This document shows, piece after piece, positions 11,432 through 21,924 of a DNA stretch of 64,000 bases. The notes beneath the pieces are model-generated. The model was given only the letters and a program-made list of their open reading frames with translations. It was not told the DNA's origin and did no database searches. The stretch comes from Diplonema papillatum (taxonomy: Eukaryota; Euglenozoa; Diplonemea; Diplonemida; Diplonemidae), in NCBI GenBank assembly GCA_030068145.1, contig JAPJBO010000308.1, positions 62,001 through 126,000 on the forward strand, given 5' to 3'. The translations under genes were made by a program, and so were the position numbers. Position 1 is the stretch's first letter. Every line of letters starts with the position of its first letter.

Positions 11432-14400
11432 CTCTTTTCGCTGTTCGAGGTGGTTGAGCAGGTTCTCGGCGGTGAGCTGAGGGAGGAGCCTCGGGACTTC
11501 CGAGCGGAGCGTCAGCAGCGAGCGGATGGGCGCCTTGGTCTGCTCGACGAAGGGGTGCGCATCGTAGTCGTCGCACTGCAGGAGCAGCTCGGCGATCGAC
11601 CGCCGCATGACCTCTGCCTCCGCGGCGCCGCCGACCTCGTAGGAGAGGGTTGCCTCGCCCACTTCGCGGGACCGACCGTCGGTGGCGAGCAGGAACACGG
11701 TGATGGACTTCTCGTCCGTGCTCTCGGTCAGCGGCGGCGCCTGCAGGAACGCGCAGCTCGGCCCGACCGCAAACGGCCGCGCCTGCTCCGACCAGCCGCC
11801 GCCGCCGCCGTACGGCCAGTCGAACACGAACTTCGTCGCGTCGTTGAACGCGGTCCCGACCACCATCACAAACGCGCCGAACCGCGAGCACGCCTGCGGC
11901 GCGACCATTTTGGTCATCGGCCCCAGCCCGTCTCCCAGCGGTCCCTGCGCGTCCGGAAGCCTCAGGAACCCGGACAGGTCGCAGCGGTTCCAGCTCTTCG
12001 AGAGGAACGCTTTTTCGGGGTCGTAAACCCACTCCTGCATGCGGTCCTGCAGCTTTCCGGTGTCCCCCGCGACGTCGCGCGCGTATCCCGTCGCCTGCAG
12101 ATCCGTTTTGAGGACGAGCCAGACGTCGACGGGCGTGATGCCTTCGATGCAGCCGGCCATCTCGCAGATGCCATCCGCCGCGTCTTCGAGCAGCTTCTTC
12201 TTGTTGACGTTCACGTACCGGCGCCCCGCGTCGGCGGCCGCCGGCCGCTCGGCGGAGAAGGCCCCGTCCTTGAACTTCGGCACGACGATGTGGCCCCAGT
12301 CCGCGAAGTAGCGGAAGCGGCGGATGCGCTCGACGGACAGCAGGTAACGGACCGAGAAGTCCTGCTGCGGCGCGGCCGCCAGCCGCGCCGACGGCGGCGC
12401 AGCCGCGGCCGCCGCGACAAGCTGCGGCGGCGGCGGCGGCGGCGCCGGGTTGACCGGGCCGTACCAACCCTCGGCCAGGTAGCCCTGGCCGCCGTACTCG
12501 TAGCCCTCCCACTCCGCGGGCGCCTCCTCCCACGCCGCCGCCGCCGCCGCGTCCTCGGGCGCCGGGGGCGGCGGCGGGGGCGGCGGCGGCGGCGGCGCGA
12601 CGGCAGGCACCGCGCCGCGCTCGGCCGCGTGCCCGTTGATGAAGGCCGACGGGGGGAGCCCGGCATCCGGCGGCTGCGACGGCTCGACCGCCGCCGTCGG
12701 TTGGGCCGGAAGCGTCGCCGGGCGGGGGGGCGGCACGACGATGCGGTTCTGTACGAATTGCTGGGGTTGCTGCTCCACGGGTTGGTGCTGCTGGTGGTCG
12801 TCGTTGAGATGCTGATGTTGGTGGTAATGGTGCTGGTGTTGTTGTTGGTGGTGCTGGTGCTGGTGTTGGTGCTGGTGCTGGTGTTGATGTTGGTGCTGGT
12901 GTTGATGTTGGTGCTGGTGCTGTTGTTCGTGCTGGTGCTGGTGTTGGTGTTGGTGCTGGTGTTGTTGTTGGTGGTGCTGGTGCTGGTGTTGGTGTTGATG
13001 CTGGTGCTGTTGTTGGTGCTGGTGTTGTTGTTGGTGCTGGTGTTGTTGTTGGTGTTGGTGCTGGTGCTGAGCCAAGTGCTGGTGGTGATGCAGGTGTTGA
13101 TGCTGGTGGTGCCCCGAAGGCATCATGTGAGGTTGGTAGTGTGGCACAACTTGAACCTTTGCGCCCTGCTGCGCTGTTGCACTCGCAGCCAACGGCGCCT
13201 GCTGCTGTGCGCGCCGCGATGCCAGAGCCGCAGCCAAAGAAACTTCGTCCAACCTATTCACCGCGTCGTTCTGCACGCCACCCGGAAGCTTGCCAGCCGC
13301 AGCTGGCTGAGCCCGCTGCGCCGCCAGCGCAGCCGCCCGCGCAGAGACGTCCGACAGGTCGGGCGACATCCCGTTCTTGGCAGCAGCAGCAGCGGCGGCA
13401 GCAGCCGGCAAGCCTGCTTGAGCCTGCGGTGGTCCTGGCTGCGCTGCAGCCAAGGCGGCCGCTGCGGCGCGCGCGGAGATGTCGACGAGCTGCGGTTTGG
13501 GTCCGCCCGCACCCGTTCTGTGGGCAGGCTGCGCCGCCGGCGAGACGCCGCTTCGCGACGCCAAGGCGGCGGCCCGCGCGGAGATATCGTCGAGCTGGGG
13601 ATGCGGTTGGTAAGGTCCAGGAGCCCCTGCTGGCCCTGTTCGGCTCGCAGCGGGTTGCGATGCGATGTTCTGCGACGCCAAGGCCGCGGCGCGCGCGGAG
13701 ATGTCGTCGAGCTGCACCGGATGCGACCGGTAAGGTCCGGGAGCTCCCCCTCGGTTGTCGGCGGGTGCCGCCGAAGCAGCGGCGCGCGCGGAGATGTCGG
13801 CAAGCTGCGGTTTGGGACCACCCGCCCCCGTCCGCTTGTCGGGCTGAGCCGCCGGTGGGGCGCCGCTTCGCGACGCCAAAGCGGCAGCACGCGCGGAGAT
13901 GTCGTCGAGCTGGGGATGCGGCTGGTAAGGTCCAGGACCCCCTGCTGGCCCTGCTCGGTCGGCAGCAGGTTGCGATCCGGTCTGCGACGCCAAAGCAGCG
14001 GCGCGTGCAGATATGTCGTCGAGCTGAGGATGCGATTGGTAAGGTCCAGAAGCCCCTCTGGCAGCGGGTTGCGATGCGGTGTTCTGTGATGCCAAAGCAG
14101 CGGCGCGCACGGAGATGTCGTCGAGCTGAGGATGCGGCTGGTAAGGTCCAAGACCCCCTGGGCCTCCTCGGTTGGCAGCAGGTTGCGATGCGGTGTTCTG
14201 CGACGCCAAAGCTGCGGCGCGCGCGGAGATGTCGACGAGCTGCGGTTTGGGTCCGCCAGCACCCGTTCTGCTGGCAGGCTGCGCCGCCGGCGAGACGCCG
14301 CTTCGCGACGCCAAAGCGGCAGCCCGCGCGGAGATATCGTCGAGCTGAGCCGGATGCGGCGGGAAAGCTGCCGGAGCTCCTGCCCTTGCCCGGCCGCCGG

Positions 14401-15373
14401 CGGGTTGCGCCGGCGGCGGTGCCGCGGCGGCGGCCGGAGCCGGGCCGCGGTACGCTTTCGAGCCGGCCGCCCCGGCCTGGCCGACGGCTGGCGGAGGCGC
14501 CGCCGCAGCTCGCGGCGCCAACGCGGCGGCACGGGCGGACACAGCGTCGAGGTTTGCCGCAATGGGCGGCTGCTGCTGCTGTTGCTGGTGCTGCTGTTGT
14601 TGCTGCTGTTGGTGCTGCTGTTGGTGCAGGTGCTGCTGTTGCTGCTGTTGGTGCTGCTGTTGGTGCTGCTGTTGTTGCTGCTGCAGGTGCTGCTGTTGTT
14701 GCTGCTGGTGCTGCTGTTGTTGCTGCTGTTGTTGCTGCTGGTGCTGCTGCAGGTGCTGCTGTTGGTGCTGCTGCAGGTGCTGCTGTTGTTGCTGCTGTTG
14801 TTGCTGCTGTTGTTGCTGCTGGTGCTGCTGTTGTTGCTGCTGTTGTTGCTGCTGGTGCTGCTGCAGGTGCTGCTGTTGGTGCTGCTGCAGGTGCTGGTGC
14901 TGTTGGTGATGCTGCTGCTGGTGGTGCTGGTGTTGCTTATGCTGCTGCAGTTGCTGCTGGTGCAGTTGCCGCTGTTGCTGTTGCAGCTGCTGCTGTTGCA
15001 GCTGCTGCAAAACGGGCAGCTGCTGCATCTGCTGGGGAAGGTGGTGGTGGAGGTGCTGGTGGTGGTGGTGCGGGCGCCGACCATCCTCGGAGCCGTCGTC
15101 GTCTTCGCTGTCGTCGCTGCCTTCGGACGGGCTGAGCTCCACCGGCGGCTGGCCGCCGCGGAGCAGCGGCCGCGGGCCCGCACCCTTGCCGCCGTTGCCC
15201 GGCGGAGGCAGCCCCACGGCCGGGCGGGGGCCCAGCACGCCCGCCGCGTACGCCATCGCCAGCTGGTGCGGCAGCAGCACCCCCGGCGCCGCGAACGGCG
15301 GCGGCAGGCCGCCGCCCAGCGGCGGCGCGAACCCGCCGCGCCGCGGGGAGGCCGGATGGTTCGGGGTGCTCAT
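11432..15373 (-). CDS. Gln/His-rich protein with twelve LDDISARAAALA motifs, first exon
   Basis: A frame of 1314 codons starts at MSTPNHPASPRRGG and ends at a phase-0 donor (EQRKE, then GTTTGC). Order of parts: Gly/Pro-rich leader; acidic patch (SDDSEDDDGSEDG); Gln/His tract at about residues 100-270; twelve copies of a motif close to QLDDISARAAALAS between about residues 275 and 720, set in Pro/Ala/Gly spacers; a second His/Gln tract; Pro- and Ala-rich linkers; and a C-terminal region of about 330 residues that looks folded (PDAQGPLGD, VFDWPYGGGGGW) but that I do not recognise. The Gln codons mix CAG and CAA, so the tract is not a simple microsatellite. If translation read through the donor it would stop about 43 codons later inside a dispersed repeat, which is why I place an intron there. 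Function unknown; low-complexity tracts plus repeated short motifs suggest a scaffold or RNA-granule protein, which is inference. Confidence 0.8.
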
Positions 15374-15462
15374 TTCAGAAGGCTGCGCGCACCCCTCCTA
15401 CGTACACCTCCCGTCGGCAACGATCCAACCACCTCTCCCCGCTCTTTGTATTTGTGTGTGTG

Positions 15463-15868
15463 TGTTTAAGTTCAGGGCTTTGAGTGGGTAACGGCTGAAT
15501 CAAAGTATAGCCCACTTTTCACTTTCACCAGTCGGCTTTGAGTTTCCGACACGCTGCTTTTGGGTCCTGTGACTCCTCTCCGAAGGGTGGGTGGGGCGGG
15601 ATCCTTTGAGGGACGGATAGAGCGTGGGGGGCTGTCAGCTTCTCCATCCGGCACTCGGCTCAAGACTTCTGGTTTCATCTTGCGGTGTTAGCTGCACGGG
15701 GGGTTTCGGCCCCGGGCAACAGCTGAGTGTCTTTACACAGGCGGCACATCTCGCCCGAGGATGTGGCAAGCTCTCTCTGTGCAATGAGCTTGGCCTAACT
15801 AGCTGTTCCAAACACCTGGTGCGAGCACCCGTCATGGTCGGCAGTCGCCACCTGGGTCACAGTTTTGA
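15463..15868. repeat. Dispersed family D, copy 1
   Basis: About 400 bases beginning TTAAGTTCAGGGCTTTGAG are about 93% identical to 42718-43120. Here it lies about 90 bases 5' of the Gln/His-rich gene's start codon; the other copy lies next to the acceptor of TVP23 exon 3. A short related piece is at about 30850-30905. Confidence 0.85.
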
Positions 15869-15869
15869 G

Positions 15870-16434
15870 TCCTGTTCCGAGACTCGCTCGCACGGGGAAG
15901 GGGCGCGAATCATTTGTCGCCAAGCATTCTGAAATGCTGTCGACTGCTGTGTGTGTGTGAGATGCGGTATAGATTAGCCTCAGGGTCGAGACCCCGAGGT
16001 CGACCTAAGACGTGGTCCACTTAGGTGGTCCCTGCACAGAGTACCCATGCTCTTGCCCGGTAGGCGCACTGAAGTGAGTATCTTGACTTCACGTGACTTT
16101 CTCGTTGTCTGAGCGTGCGGGTGTGACCCCGGCCGCGTACGCTTTCCCTTCGCCCTGCACGTGTAGAAAATGTAGGAGGGGGTGGCGCACTGCAAACTGT
16201 GTACGCCGGAGCGGAAATCAGGCTACTCAAATCTCATGAGCCGAGTGGGACAGCGGCTGCTGATGCGTTAGCGGAGAAGCATCGGCAGGCTGATGAGCAC
16301 CACACGACATCAGCCTTTCGCCACGTGACACCGGAAGCGGCCCCTTTGCGTTCCATCAAGGTTGCACTAGACGAACACCAACCAGGGGGGCCCACATTCT
16401 GACAAAAACATTGAGATTCCGTGCCAACACAATA
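15870..16434. other. No gene recognised
   Basis: No frame with protein-like content and no clear repeat apart from short GT runs. Confidence 0.4.
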
Positions 16435-16985
16435 TGGGCCCTGCTGAAGGATCGCAGTCCAAGGTCAACATCGTGAAGACGGCTCGAGGGACCTTGTGTC
16501 ATTGTCAGGCTATCATTCTTCGAGTTAGGAATTCTGATCAGCCCCCAAACACGCTGCCTACGTCTTTTTAGCCTGCACAGTACATTCAAGTGTCGGTGCC
16601 TCTGCTGAAGGATCGTAGTCCAAGGTCAACATCGTGAAGACGGCTCGAGGGACCCTGTGTCATTGTCAGGCTATCATTCTTCAAGTTAGGAATTCTGATT
16701 AGCCCCCAAACACGCTGTCTGCGTCTTTTTAGCCTGCACAGTACATTCAAGGGTCGGTAGCCTCTGCTGAAGGATCGTAGTCCAAGGTCAACATCGTGAA
16801 GACAGCTCGAGGGACCCTGTGTCATTGTCAGGCTATCATTCTTCAAGTTAGGAATTCTGATTAGCCCCCAAACACGCTGTCTGCGTCTTTTTAGCCTGCA
16901 CAGTACATTCAAGGGTCGGTAGCCTCTGCTGAAGGATCGTAGTCCAAGGTCAACATCGTGAAAACAGCTCGAGGGGAGGGATAAA
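16435..16985. repeat. Tandem array of a 162-bp unit, family B
   Basis: About three and a half units start at 16441, 16602, 16764 and 16926 (periods 161-162). Each holds the block AGGATCGTAGTCCAAGGTCA and the family B block GGAATTCTGATTAGCCCCCA. The units are about 95% identical. A single family B copy follows at 17340-17500. Confidence 0.95.
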
Positions 16986-17164
16986 GAAGCTTCCTTCTCA
17001 CATGGCAAATTCTCTTTCGCTTCTTCTTCACTCTTTTATTTTGAAGGCGGAGCTAGAACTGGCGCCAAGAGGCCGCACGGCATACGAATGATACGTTTGA
17101 AGGAGCACAGACGTTTTGGGCAGGACAACGCGCGCTTTGTTTGGAGCACACAGCAGAGTGGTAG

Positions 17165-17300
17165 AGTTCGGGTCCGAATAAACCCGAGGTGAGAAATTCT
17201 TGGCTTGTGTACGCGAGTCTATCCTCGCCTGACGTTGTGCGCAGACCCGATCATTGTGGACATCCGTGCGCTGTGAATGAGATGCGGGGCACCAGAGATT
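17165..17300. repeat. Direct repeat shared with 17820-17945
   Basis: Both copies read through AAATTCTTGGCTTGTGTACG or close variants, TATCCTCGCCTGA and TGAATGAGATGC. The second copy sits just upstream of the true gene 3' end and the first just upstream of its truncated copy. A larger unit was therefore duplicated and then diverged. Confidence 0.8.
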
Positions 17301-17504
17301 AACCCACGACTGATACGCACGTTATGGAAAGACAGGCGCTTCGGTTTGTGTGTGCCGGTGGTTGATCGTTTTCCCACTTGTATTTACCCTGTGTCTCATT
17401 CTTCAAGCTAGGAATTCTGATTAGCCCCAAACACGCTGTCTACGTCTTTTTAGCCTGCGCAGTACATTCAAGGGCACCCCCGCGAGATTGTTTGTACGAA
17501 GACG

Positions 17505-17820
17505 GGTAGATTCCGTCGTAGTGCGGCAGAACATGCCTAAGTGGCTGCGGAGCGCGTGCGCCTGAAAAGGGCGGTGTAGCCTCCCTGATCCGGGGTGGGT
17601 ACGCGGTAAGCTACGGCGATGGCGCGCGCGAGCTCCGGCGAGACGGACGTGGTTTTGATGACGTCGGCGTCGTCGCTGAACTTCAAAGCCGCCAGCACGT
17701 GGTCGAGCTCGACGCCCATTTTGACGAAGTCGGTCTGCGGGTCCCACCAGTGCGGACCGAACCCCGTTTCCTTCTGCCTGACACCAGCAGCGACTGGACC
17801 TGGTAACAGGAGCCGGTACG
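17505..17820 (-). pseudogene. Duplicated C-terminal part of the P-loop ATPase gene
   Basis: This is a 500-base-offset copy of 18005-18325, encoding the last about 80 residues (GFGPHWWDPQTDF, then VELDHVLAALKFSDDADV and the stop after RSAAT). It has no N-terminal part. The frame is open to its own stop, with a few substitutions (ALFRRT for ALFKHT), so divergence is recent or constrained. It could serve as an alternative last exon, but I see no acceptor evidence for that. Confidence 0.85.
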
Positions 17821-18036
17821 GGGGTCCAAATAAACTCGAGGTGGGAAGTTCTTGGCTTGGGTACGCGAGCCTATCCTCGCCTGATGTTGTGCAGACCCGA
17901 TAGTTATCAACATCCGTGCGTTGTAAATGAGATGCAGGGCACCAAAGCTTGCAAGGGTTACGCGACTCAAGACTGCCACGGCTGACACGCACGTTGTGAA
18001 ACCTGGGTAGATTCCGTGCAGTGCGACAGAACATGT

Positions 18037-19620
18037 CTAAGTGGCTGCGGAGCGCGTGTGCTTGAACAGGGCGGCGTAGCCTCCCTGATCCGGGGTGGGT
18101 ACGCGGTAAGCTACGGCGATGGCGCGCGCGAGCTCCGGCGAGACGGACGTGGTTTTGATGACGTCGGCGTCGTCGCTGAACTTCAACGCCGCCAGCACGT
18201 GGTCGAGCTCGACGCCCATTTTGACGAAGTCGGTCTGCGGGTCCCACCAGTGCGGACCGAACCCCGTTTCCTTCTGCCTGTCCGCGTACGACACCAGCAA
18301 CGACTGGACCTGGTACAGGAGCCGGTGCACGGGGACCTGGTTGTTCGGCGCGGCGTCGGCCTGCTTCGCGCTCTGGATCTTCTTCGCGAGCCGCTTTTTC
18401 GACGCGTTGTTGGTCATGGCGCCCTTTTGGTTCCCGTCCTCCAGCTTCTGCAGCTCGCGGGAGCGGACCTTGCAGAGGAAGACGGCGAGGGTGATGAACG
18501 CCTCGCGCGGCTCCATGTTGTCCACCGAGAACTGCACCGGCGGGATCAGGTGGTCGACGAAGTGCCAGTAGCTCTCGTCGGTCGATTTGAGGTTGTCCCG
18601 GTCCTCCAACTCGCGGAGCGCGGGGAGCGCTTCTTTGACGATGTTCGCGATCGCAGGAACGGTCGCCCAAGGGTCCGTGTACCGTGCGATGAGCCGCGCG
18701 ACTGCGGGGCGCGCCGCGTCGGCGGGGGAGAAGCGAAGGAGGGCCTCCGACTCCTTCTCGCCGTTGCTGAGGCACCGGAGGTTGAGGGTGCGGGCCTTGC
18801 GGCAGGCGGCGGGCGGGAGAGGGTGGGAGATGGCGACGACGAGGCAGCACTCGGCGAGCTTCTGCAGGACGGCGTGCACCGAGTTGCGCCGGTCCTCGGA
18901 GAGGCTGAACATCTGCACCGAGTCGACCGCGAGGAACCCGCGCCGGGCGGCTGGGTCCCAGCGGCCGACGGCCCCGGCGACGAGCGCCTCCATCGCCGCG
19001 AGCTGCGCGACGCCCCACGCCTTGCTGGTCGCCGGCGGCGGCCGCGCCGCGTCCCGCGCGAACACCACGCAGCCGCCCGTCTTCCTCCGCTTCGCCCACG
19101 GCAGGTCCGCGAACGGCAGCAGCTGCAGGGACCCTGCGCCGTAGGCGCGGAACGTCGCCGGCTGCCCGGCGGCGGGGCGCGCGGCGGCGCCGACCGCTAC
19201 GCAGCCGGCGTGACTCACGTTCGCCTTCGCGCTCGCGGTGTGCCGGCCGCTGGCGGCCAGCTCCCGCCACACGTCGGCCAGCGAGTGGTTCTCCATCACC
19301 GCGTACTCGTTCGTCGCGCCCTCGTCGGTGATCCGCACGCCGTCGAAGGCAGAGTGCCCGTCGGCGTGCCCTGTCGACGCGCGGAACTGCGCCAGGAAGT
19401 CGGTCCAGAACCGCTCCGGCGACGGCACGTCGGCGCTCCGCAGATACACGCACTCGACTCCTTCGCCGGCGGCCAGCCGCTGCGCCTCGTGCAGCACGGT
19501 GTGCTTCCCGCACTTCTGCCCGCCGCCGAGCACAACGTACCCAGTGCGTCCCATCGCAGCATCTTGAGCCAGCCTTTCGGCCTCCCTCTGCAACCGCTCG
19601 AGCATCACATGAACAGACAC
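18037..19620 (-). CDS. AAA+/P-loop ATPase, possibly ORC4-like
   Basis: A single-exon frame of 527 residues. A Walker A-like loop lies at residues 32-41 (GGGQKCGKHT) after a beta strand (GYVVL), and a Walker B-like strand reads FLAVDSVQMFSL, followed by a sensor-like LVVAISHPLP. The C-terminal third (EAFITLAVFLCKVRS, then VPVHRLLYQVQSLLVSY) has the spacing of the winged-helix end of ORC4, a subunit of the origin recognition complex that binds DNA at replication origins. The assignment is by pattern only; other STAND or ORC/Cdc6-type ATPases are possible. The Walker A has Lys-His before Thr, and Walker B lacks the second acidic residue, so hydrolysis may be weak. A GT dinucleotide run lies just 5' of the start codon. 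A partial copy of the 3' end follows at 17505-17820. Confidence 0.6.
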   Translation of the reverse strand: MSVHVMLERLQREAERLAQDAAMGRTGYVVLGGGQKCGKHTVLHEAQRLAAGEGVECVYLRSADVPSPERFWTDFLAQFRASTGHADGHSAFDGVRITDEGATNEYAVMENHSLADVWRELAASGRHTASAKANVSHAGCVAVGAAARPAAGQPATFRAYGAGSLQLLPFADLPWAKRRKTGGCVVFARDAARPPPATSKAWGVAQLAAMEALVAGAVGRWDPAARRGFLAVDSVQMFSLSEDRRNSVHAVLQKLAECCLVVAISHPLPPAACRKARTLNLRCLSNGEKESEALLRFSPADAARPAVARLIARYTDPWATVPAIANIVKEALPALRELEDRDNLKSTDESYWHFVDHLIPPVQFSVDNMEPREAFITLAVFLCKVRSRELQKLEDGNQKGAMTNNASKKRLAKKIQSAKQADAAPNNQVPVHRLLYQVQSLLVSYADRQKETGFGPHWWDPQTDFVKMGVELDHVLAALKFSDDADVIKTTSVSPELARAIAVAYRVPTPDQGGYAALFKHTRSAAT

Positions 19621-20267
19621 ACACTACCACACACACACACACACACACACACCCACACCTTGCGATTGAATACAGTAAACGTGTTTGAACCAAGGCCCTC
19701 ATGAACACAGATGGGCAAACTTCCGCCGGGGCGGGGGGGAATCTTCATCAATGCTTCGGCAGGGCAGGCACGTTTGATGGGTGATGTCACCGGAGGCTCT
19801 CTCACTGGACTCACTGCGTTCGCTTGGCCTCCATTACTGCACCACCCCCTGTAGGAAACCGTTACTTTCGCCACTGTCGTTTACAAAAGAGCGGAAAAGG
19901 CAAACGAACGAGTCACACGCTCGAGCAAAAAAATTTCTTGAGCGCAGATCAGAACGAGGGAGGTAAGACGCAACAGAAGTCGCCTTCGCGGTGCGCCACG
20001 GAAATAAAAGAGAGAACGCAACGGTAGCACATCGACGCGCGCTTTATATGTGTCTCCTAAATGGTGGGCAGAATGTGTGCAAGGTTTGGCAGGTGCCAGA
20101 GGATCGATGCGACAACAGTGATCGAACCCTGGGGCTACCATGTAATGTGGTAGTTGTATACGGTTTTCATCAAGTAAGCCCAGTTAAGGAATACAGGACG
20201 AGAAATAATGTGGGGTCATCAATTGAATGAGCTGCTTCTTCATGAAGCCAGACAAGGGAAGCAGGTA
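19621..20267. other. Intergenic; (CA)n run and 3' flank of secreted gene copy 1
   Basis: A short (CA)n run sits at 19629-19653. From about 19870 the sequence is shared with 22485 and 26990 as the 3' flank of the triplicated secreted-protein unit. No other gene is seen. Confidence 0.6.
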
Positions 20268-20867
20268 TTACCCTTCGAGGTCGCCGTTGCCACCACCGTT
20301 GCCGCAGGTCAACGCTTCCTCTTCCGACGAGAAGCACCCGCCACAGCCTGCGAACCGCTGGAACGACGGGCATCCGGAAACTCCGCAAGCCAGCGCTGCG
20401 TCGGCCGTCGCGAAGCAGCCGCCGCATCCTTTGAACGGCGACGAAGCTGGGCACGAAGAGCACTGCGACGCTTCTTCTTCCGTCTGGTGACACACATTGC
20501 AGCCGGCCGTCGTTCCCACGGGGCACGCTTGGTTCGCTCCCGGCTGGCAGGCCGCAGCTAATTGGGCTGTGGCCCAGCACTGGCCGCACGAAGCCTCCTC
20601 TCTCCAAGACGGGCACGTCCCCACAGGGGGCGGTGTGCTAGGAGTAGAAGGCGTAGGAGGAGTGACAGGGGGTGGGACAGGTGCAGGAGGCGAAGGCGGA
20701 GGCGGAGGCGGACCCCACGGAAAGGGAGGGGTCGCTGGTGGTGTGGCCGGAGGAGACTTCGGTGTGTCCGGAGTCCCGCATCCACTACCGGACGGAGCCT
20801 TTGCCCATGAATATGCTCTCGACGACCCGCACAGAGCCGCAACGACAAGAATGGACAGCGTCCTCAT
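20268..20867 (-). CDS. Secreted Cys-rich protein, copy 1 of 3
   Basis: 199 residues. A signal peptide (MRTLSILVVAALCGSSRA) is followed by a Pro/Thr/Ser-rich linker at about residues 28-85 (PPATPPATPPFPWGPPPP) and a Cys-rich domain. That domain holds three related units of 22-24 residues with the pattern CPS-x(4,5)-C-G-x-C-(F/W)-(A/S)-(T/S)-x(3)-A-x-x-C: CPSWREEASCGQCW, CPASSPFKGCGGCF and CPSFQRFAGCGGCF. The extra cysteine pair CNVC sits between units one and two. The protein should be exported and disulphide-bonded, with the linker probably O-glycosylated; the role is unknown. The gene is intronless. The dispersed 5'-motif lies at 20896-20917, about 30 bases before the start codon. Confidence 0.8.
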   Translation of the reverse strand: MRTLSILVVAALCGSSRAYSWAKAPSGSGCGTPDTPKSPPATPPATPPFPWGPPPPPPSPPAPVPPPVTPPTPSTPSTPPPVGTCPSWREEASCGQCWATAQLAAACQPGANQACPVGTTAGCNVCHQTEEEASQCSSCPASSPFKGCGGCFATADAALACGVSGCPSFQRFAGCGGCFSSEEEALTCGNGGGNGDLEG

Positions 20868-20869
20868 CG

Positions 20870-21503
20870 TTTCTTCTTCGACTTTGTTGTTGTTGTTTTA
20901 GAGTGAAAGTTCGCTTGTGTGTTGTGGGTTACAGTGTCAGACGGAAACCTGCGGACAATAAATATGGCTTCGTTTACTGCGTTTTCCTCCCCTTCCTTCC
21001 ACAGCCTTCTTCTCTGATGGCAAGGACCATTGGGGTAGGTGCCATTGGGGTAGGTGCCATTGGGGTAGGTGCCATACCGCATGAATGGCACGATCGGGTC
21101 CACGGCAGCGCAAGCCTGTGCCCAACGTAATGAAGAACGATACACACTGGAACTGTCTCTCCCTTCTTCTTTACGCTGAGGCCGGACGCGCGGAAGTGCA
21201 GCTGGTACTTCTTGAACCAGCTTGCGGAGCTCCTGGTGCGTAACAGCTTTATAAGCTGCATGCTGGTCCATGTACCTAAAAGCTCCCAATGCTTAACAGC
21301 TTTATCAGCTGCATGCTGGTCCGTGTGGTCCATGTACTGAAAAGTTCCCAGTGCTTAATGGCGTTATCAGTGCATGCTGATCCATGTGGTCCGTGTCCTT
21401 AAAAGTTCCCAATGCGTAACAGCTTGTATCACGTGGGCGGCCCTGAGATTACCCCCCGACACCACTGTTCCACCACAACTTGCTCGAGGACACGCCTCCG
21501 GGG
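20870..21503. other. 5' flank of copy 1; short tandem repeats
   Basis: There is a three-fold repeat of TTGGGGTAGGTGCCA at about 21030-21075. From 21235 to 21425 a 65-bp unit (AACAGCTTTATCAGCTGCATG, then GGTCC.TGT, then AAAGTTCCCAATGC) is repeated about three times. No gene is seen. Confidence 0.6.
20896..20917 (-). promoter_or_regulatory. Recurrent 5'-motif AAGCGAACTTTNACTCTAAA
   Basis: Just 5' of the secreted gene copy 1 start codon. Other copies on the same strand: 1664-1685, 23492-23510, 28008-28029, 35885-35905 (2 bases from the aldehyde dehydrogenase ATG, with matching copies before each of its decayed repeats), 43189-43212, 48214-48235, 48646-48667, 60185-60207 and a diverged 60877-60898. 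Position next to start codons suggests a core promoter or leader element; being part of a longer dispersed repeat in some places is the alternative. Confidence 0.5.
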
Positions 21504-21924
21504 TTATAGGCCGCAGAAGCTCACCTCAGACCAGTCGTGCTCCAAATTGCTCGGGAGGTTAATGTTCCGCCCCCCCCGGGACGAACCCAGACATTGGGCC
21601 CTTGCCCGAGCCAGGAACTCCCAGAGCGCACGAACGGCGCCCAAACGCTGTTTCGTCCGGGTCTTCCCCTGAACGATGTTTCGGAGGATGGCCATGTTGT
21701 CCACCCACCGAGACCGAGAAGTCTTCCCGCCCCCCGGACCACAGCTCGAAGGCTGCCGAGACCGCCACGAACTCCAGACCCATGCGGCACCGCCTGCGAG
21801 AAGTACCCCGGTAGACGGCGATAGCCTTCCAGGACGATGAGGAGAGCGCACCTAGACCATGTAGACAGGCATCGGTAAATAGAACGTACCTGGTGGCGCA
21901 GCTCCGCCGGACCTCCCTCACCAC
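21504..21924 (-). pseudogene. Retrotransposon RNase H relic, frameshifted
   Basis: One frame carries RYVLFTDACLHGLGAL and GLEFVAVSAAFELW, the first strand with its catalytic Asp and the first helix of the RNase H domain found in DIRS-like and related retroelements. After a frameshift the domain continues in another frame with RWVDNMAILRNIVQGKTR and LGAVRALWEFLARARAQ, matching the DN-containing strand and following helix. No single frame spans it, so it is a dead fragment. The element's other parts were not found; 21925-22190 may hold more of it but is too decayed to read. Confidence 0.65.

Noticed and set aside
11393-15135. Very long plus-strand frames (about 898 and 664 residues) opposite the Gln/His-rich gene
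   Set aside because: They are antisense shadows: poly-Leu/Val and Ala-rich text made by the complement of CAG/CAC codons and by high third-position GC. The minus frame has a sensible start, domain layout and donor.
17537-19708. 723-residue minus frame overlapping the P-loop ATPase
   Set aside because: It is a shifted frame, Arg-rich throughout, that only picks up the ATPase tail peptide in the downstream copy. The 527-residue frame carries the Walker motifs and a clean stop.
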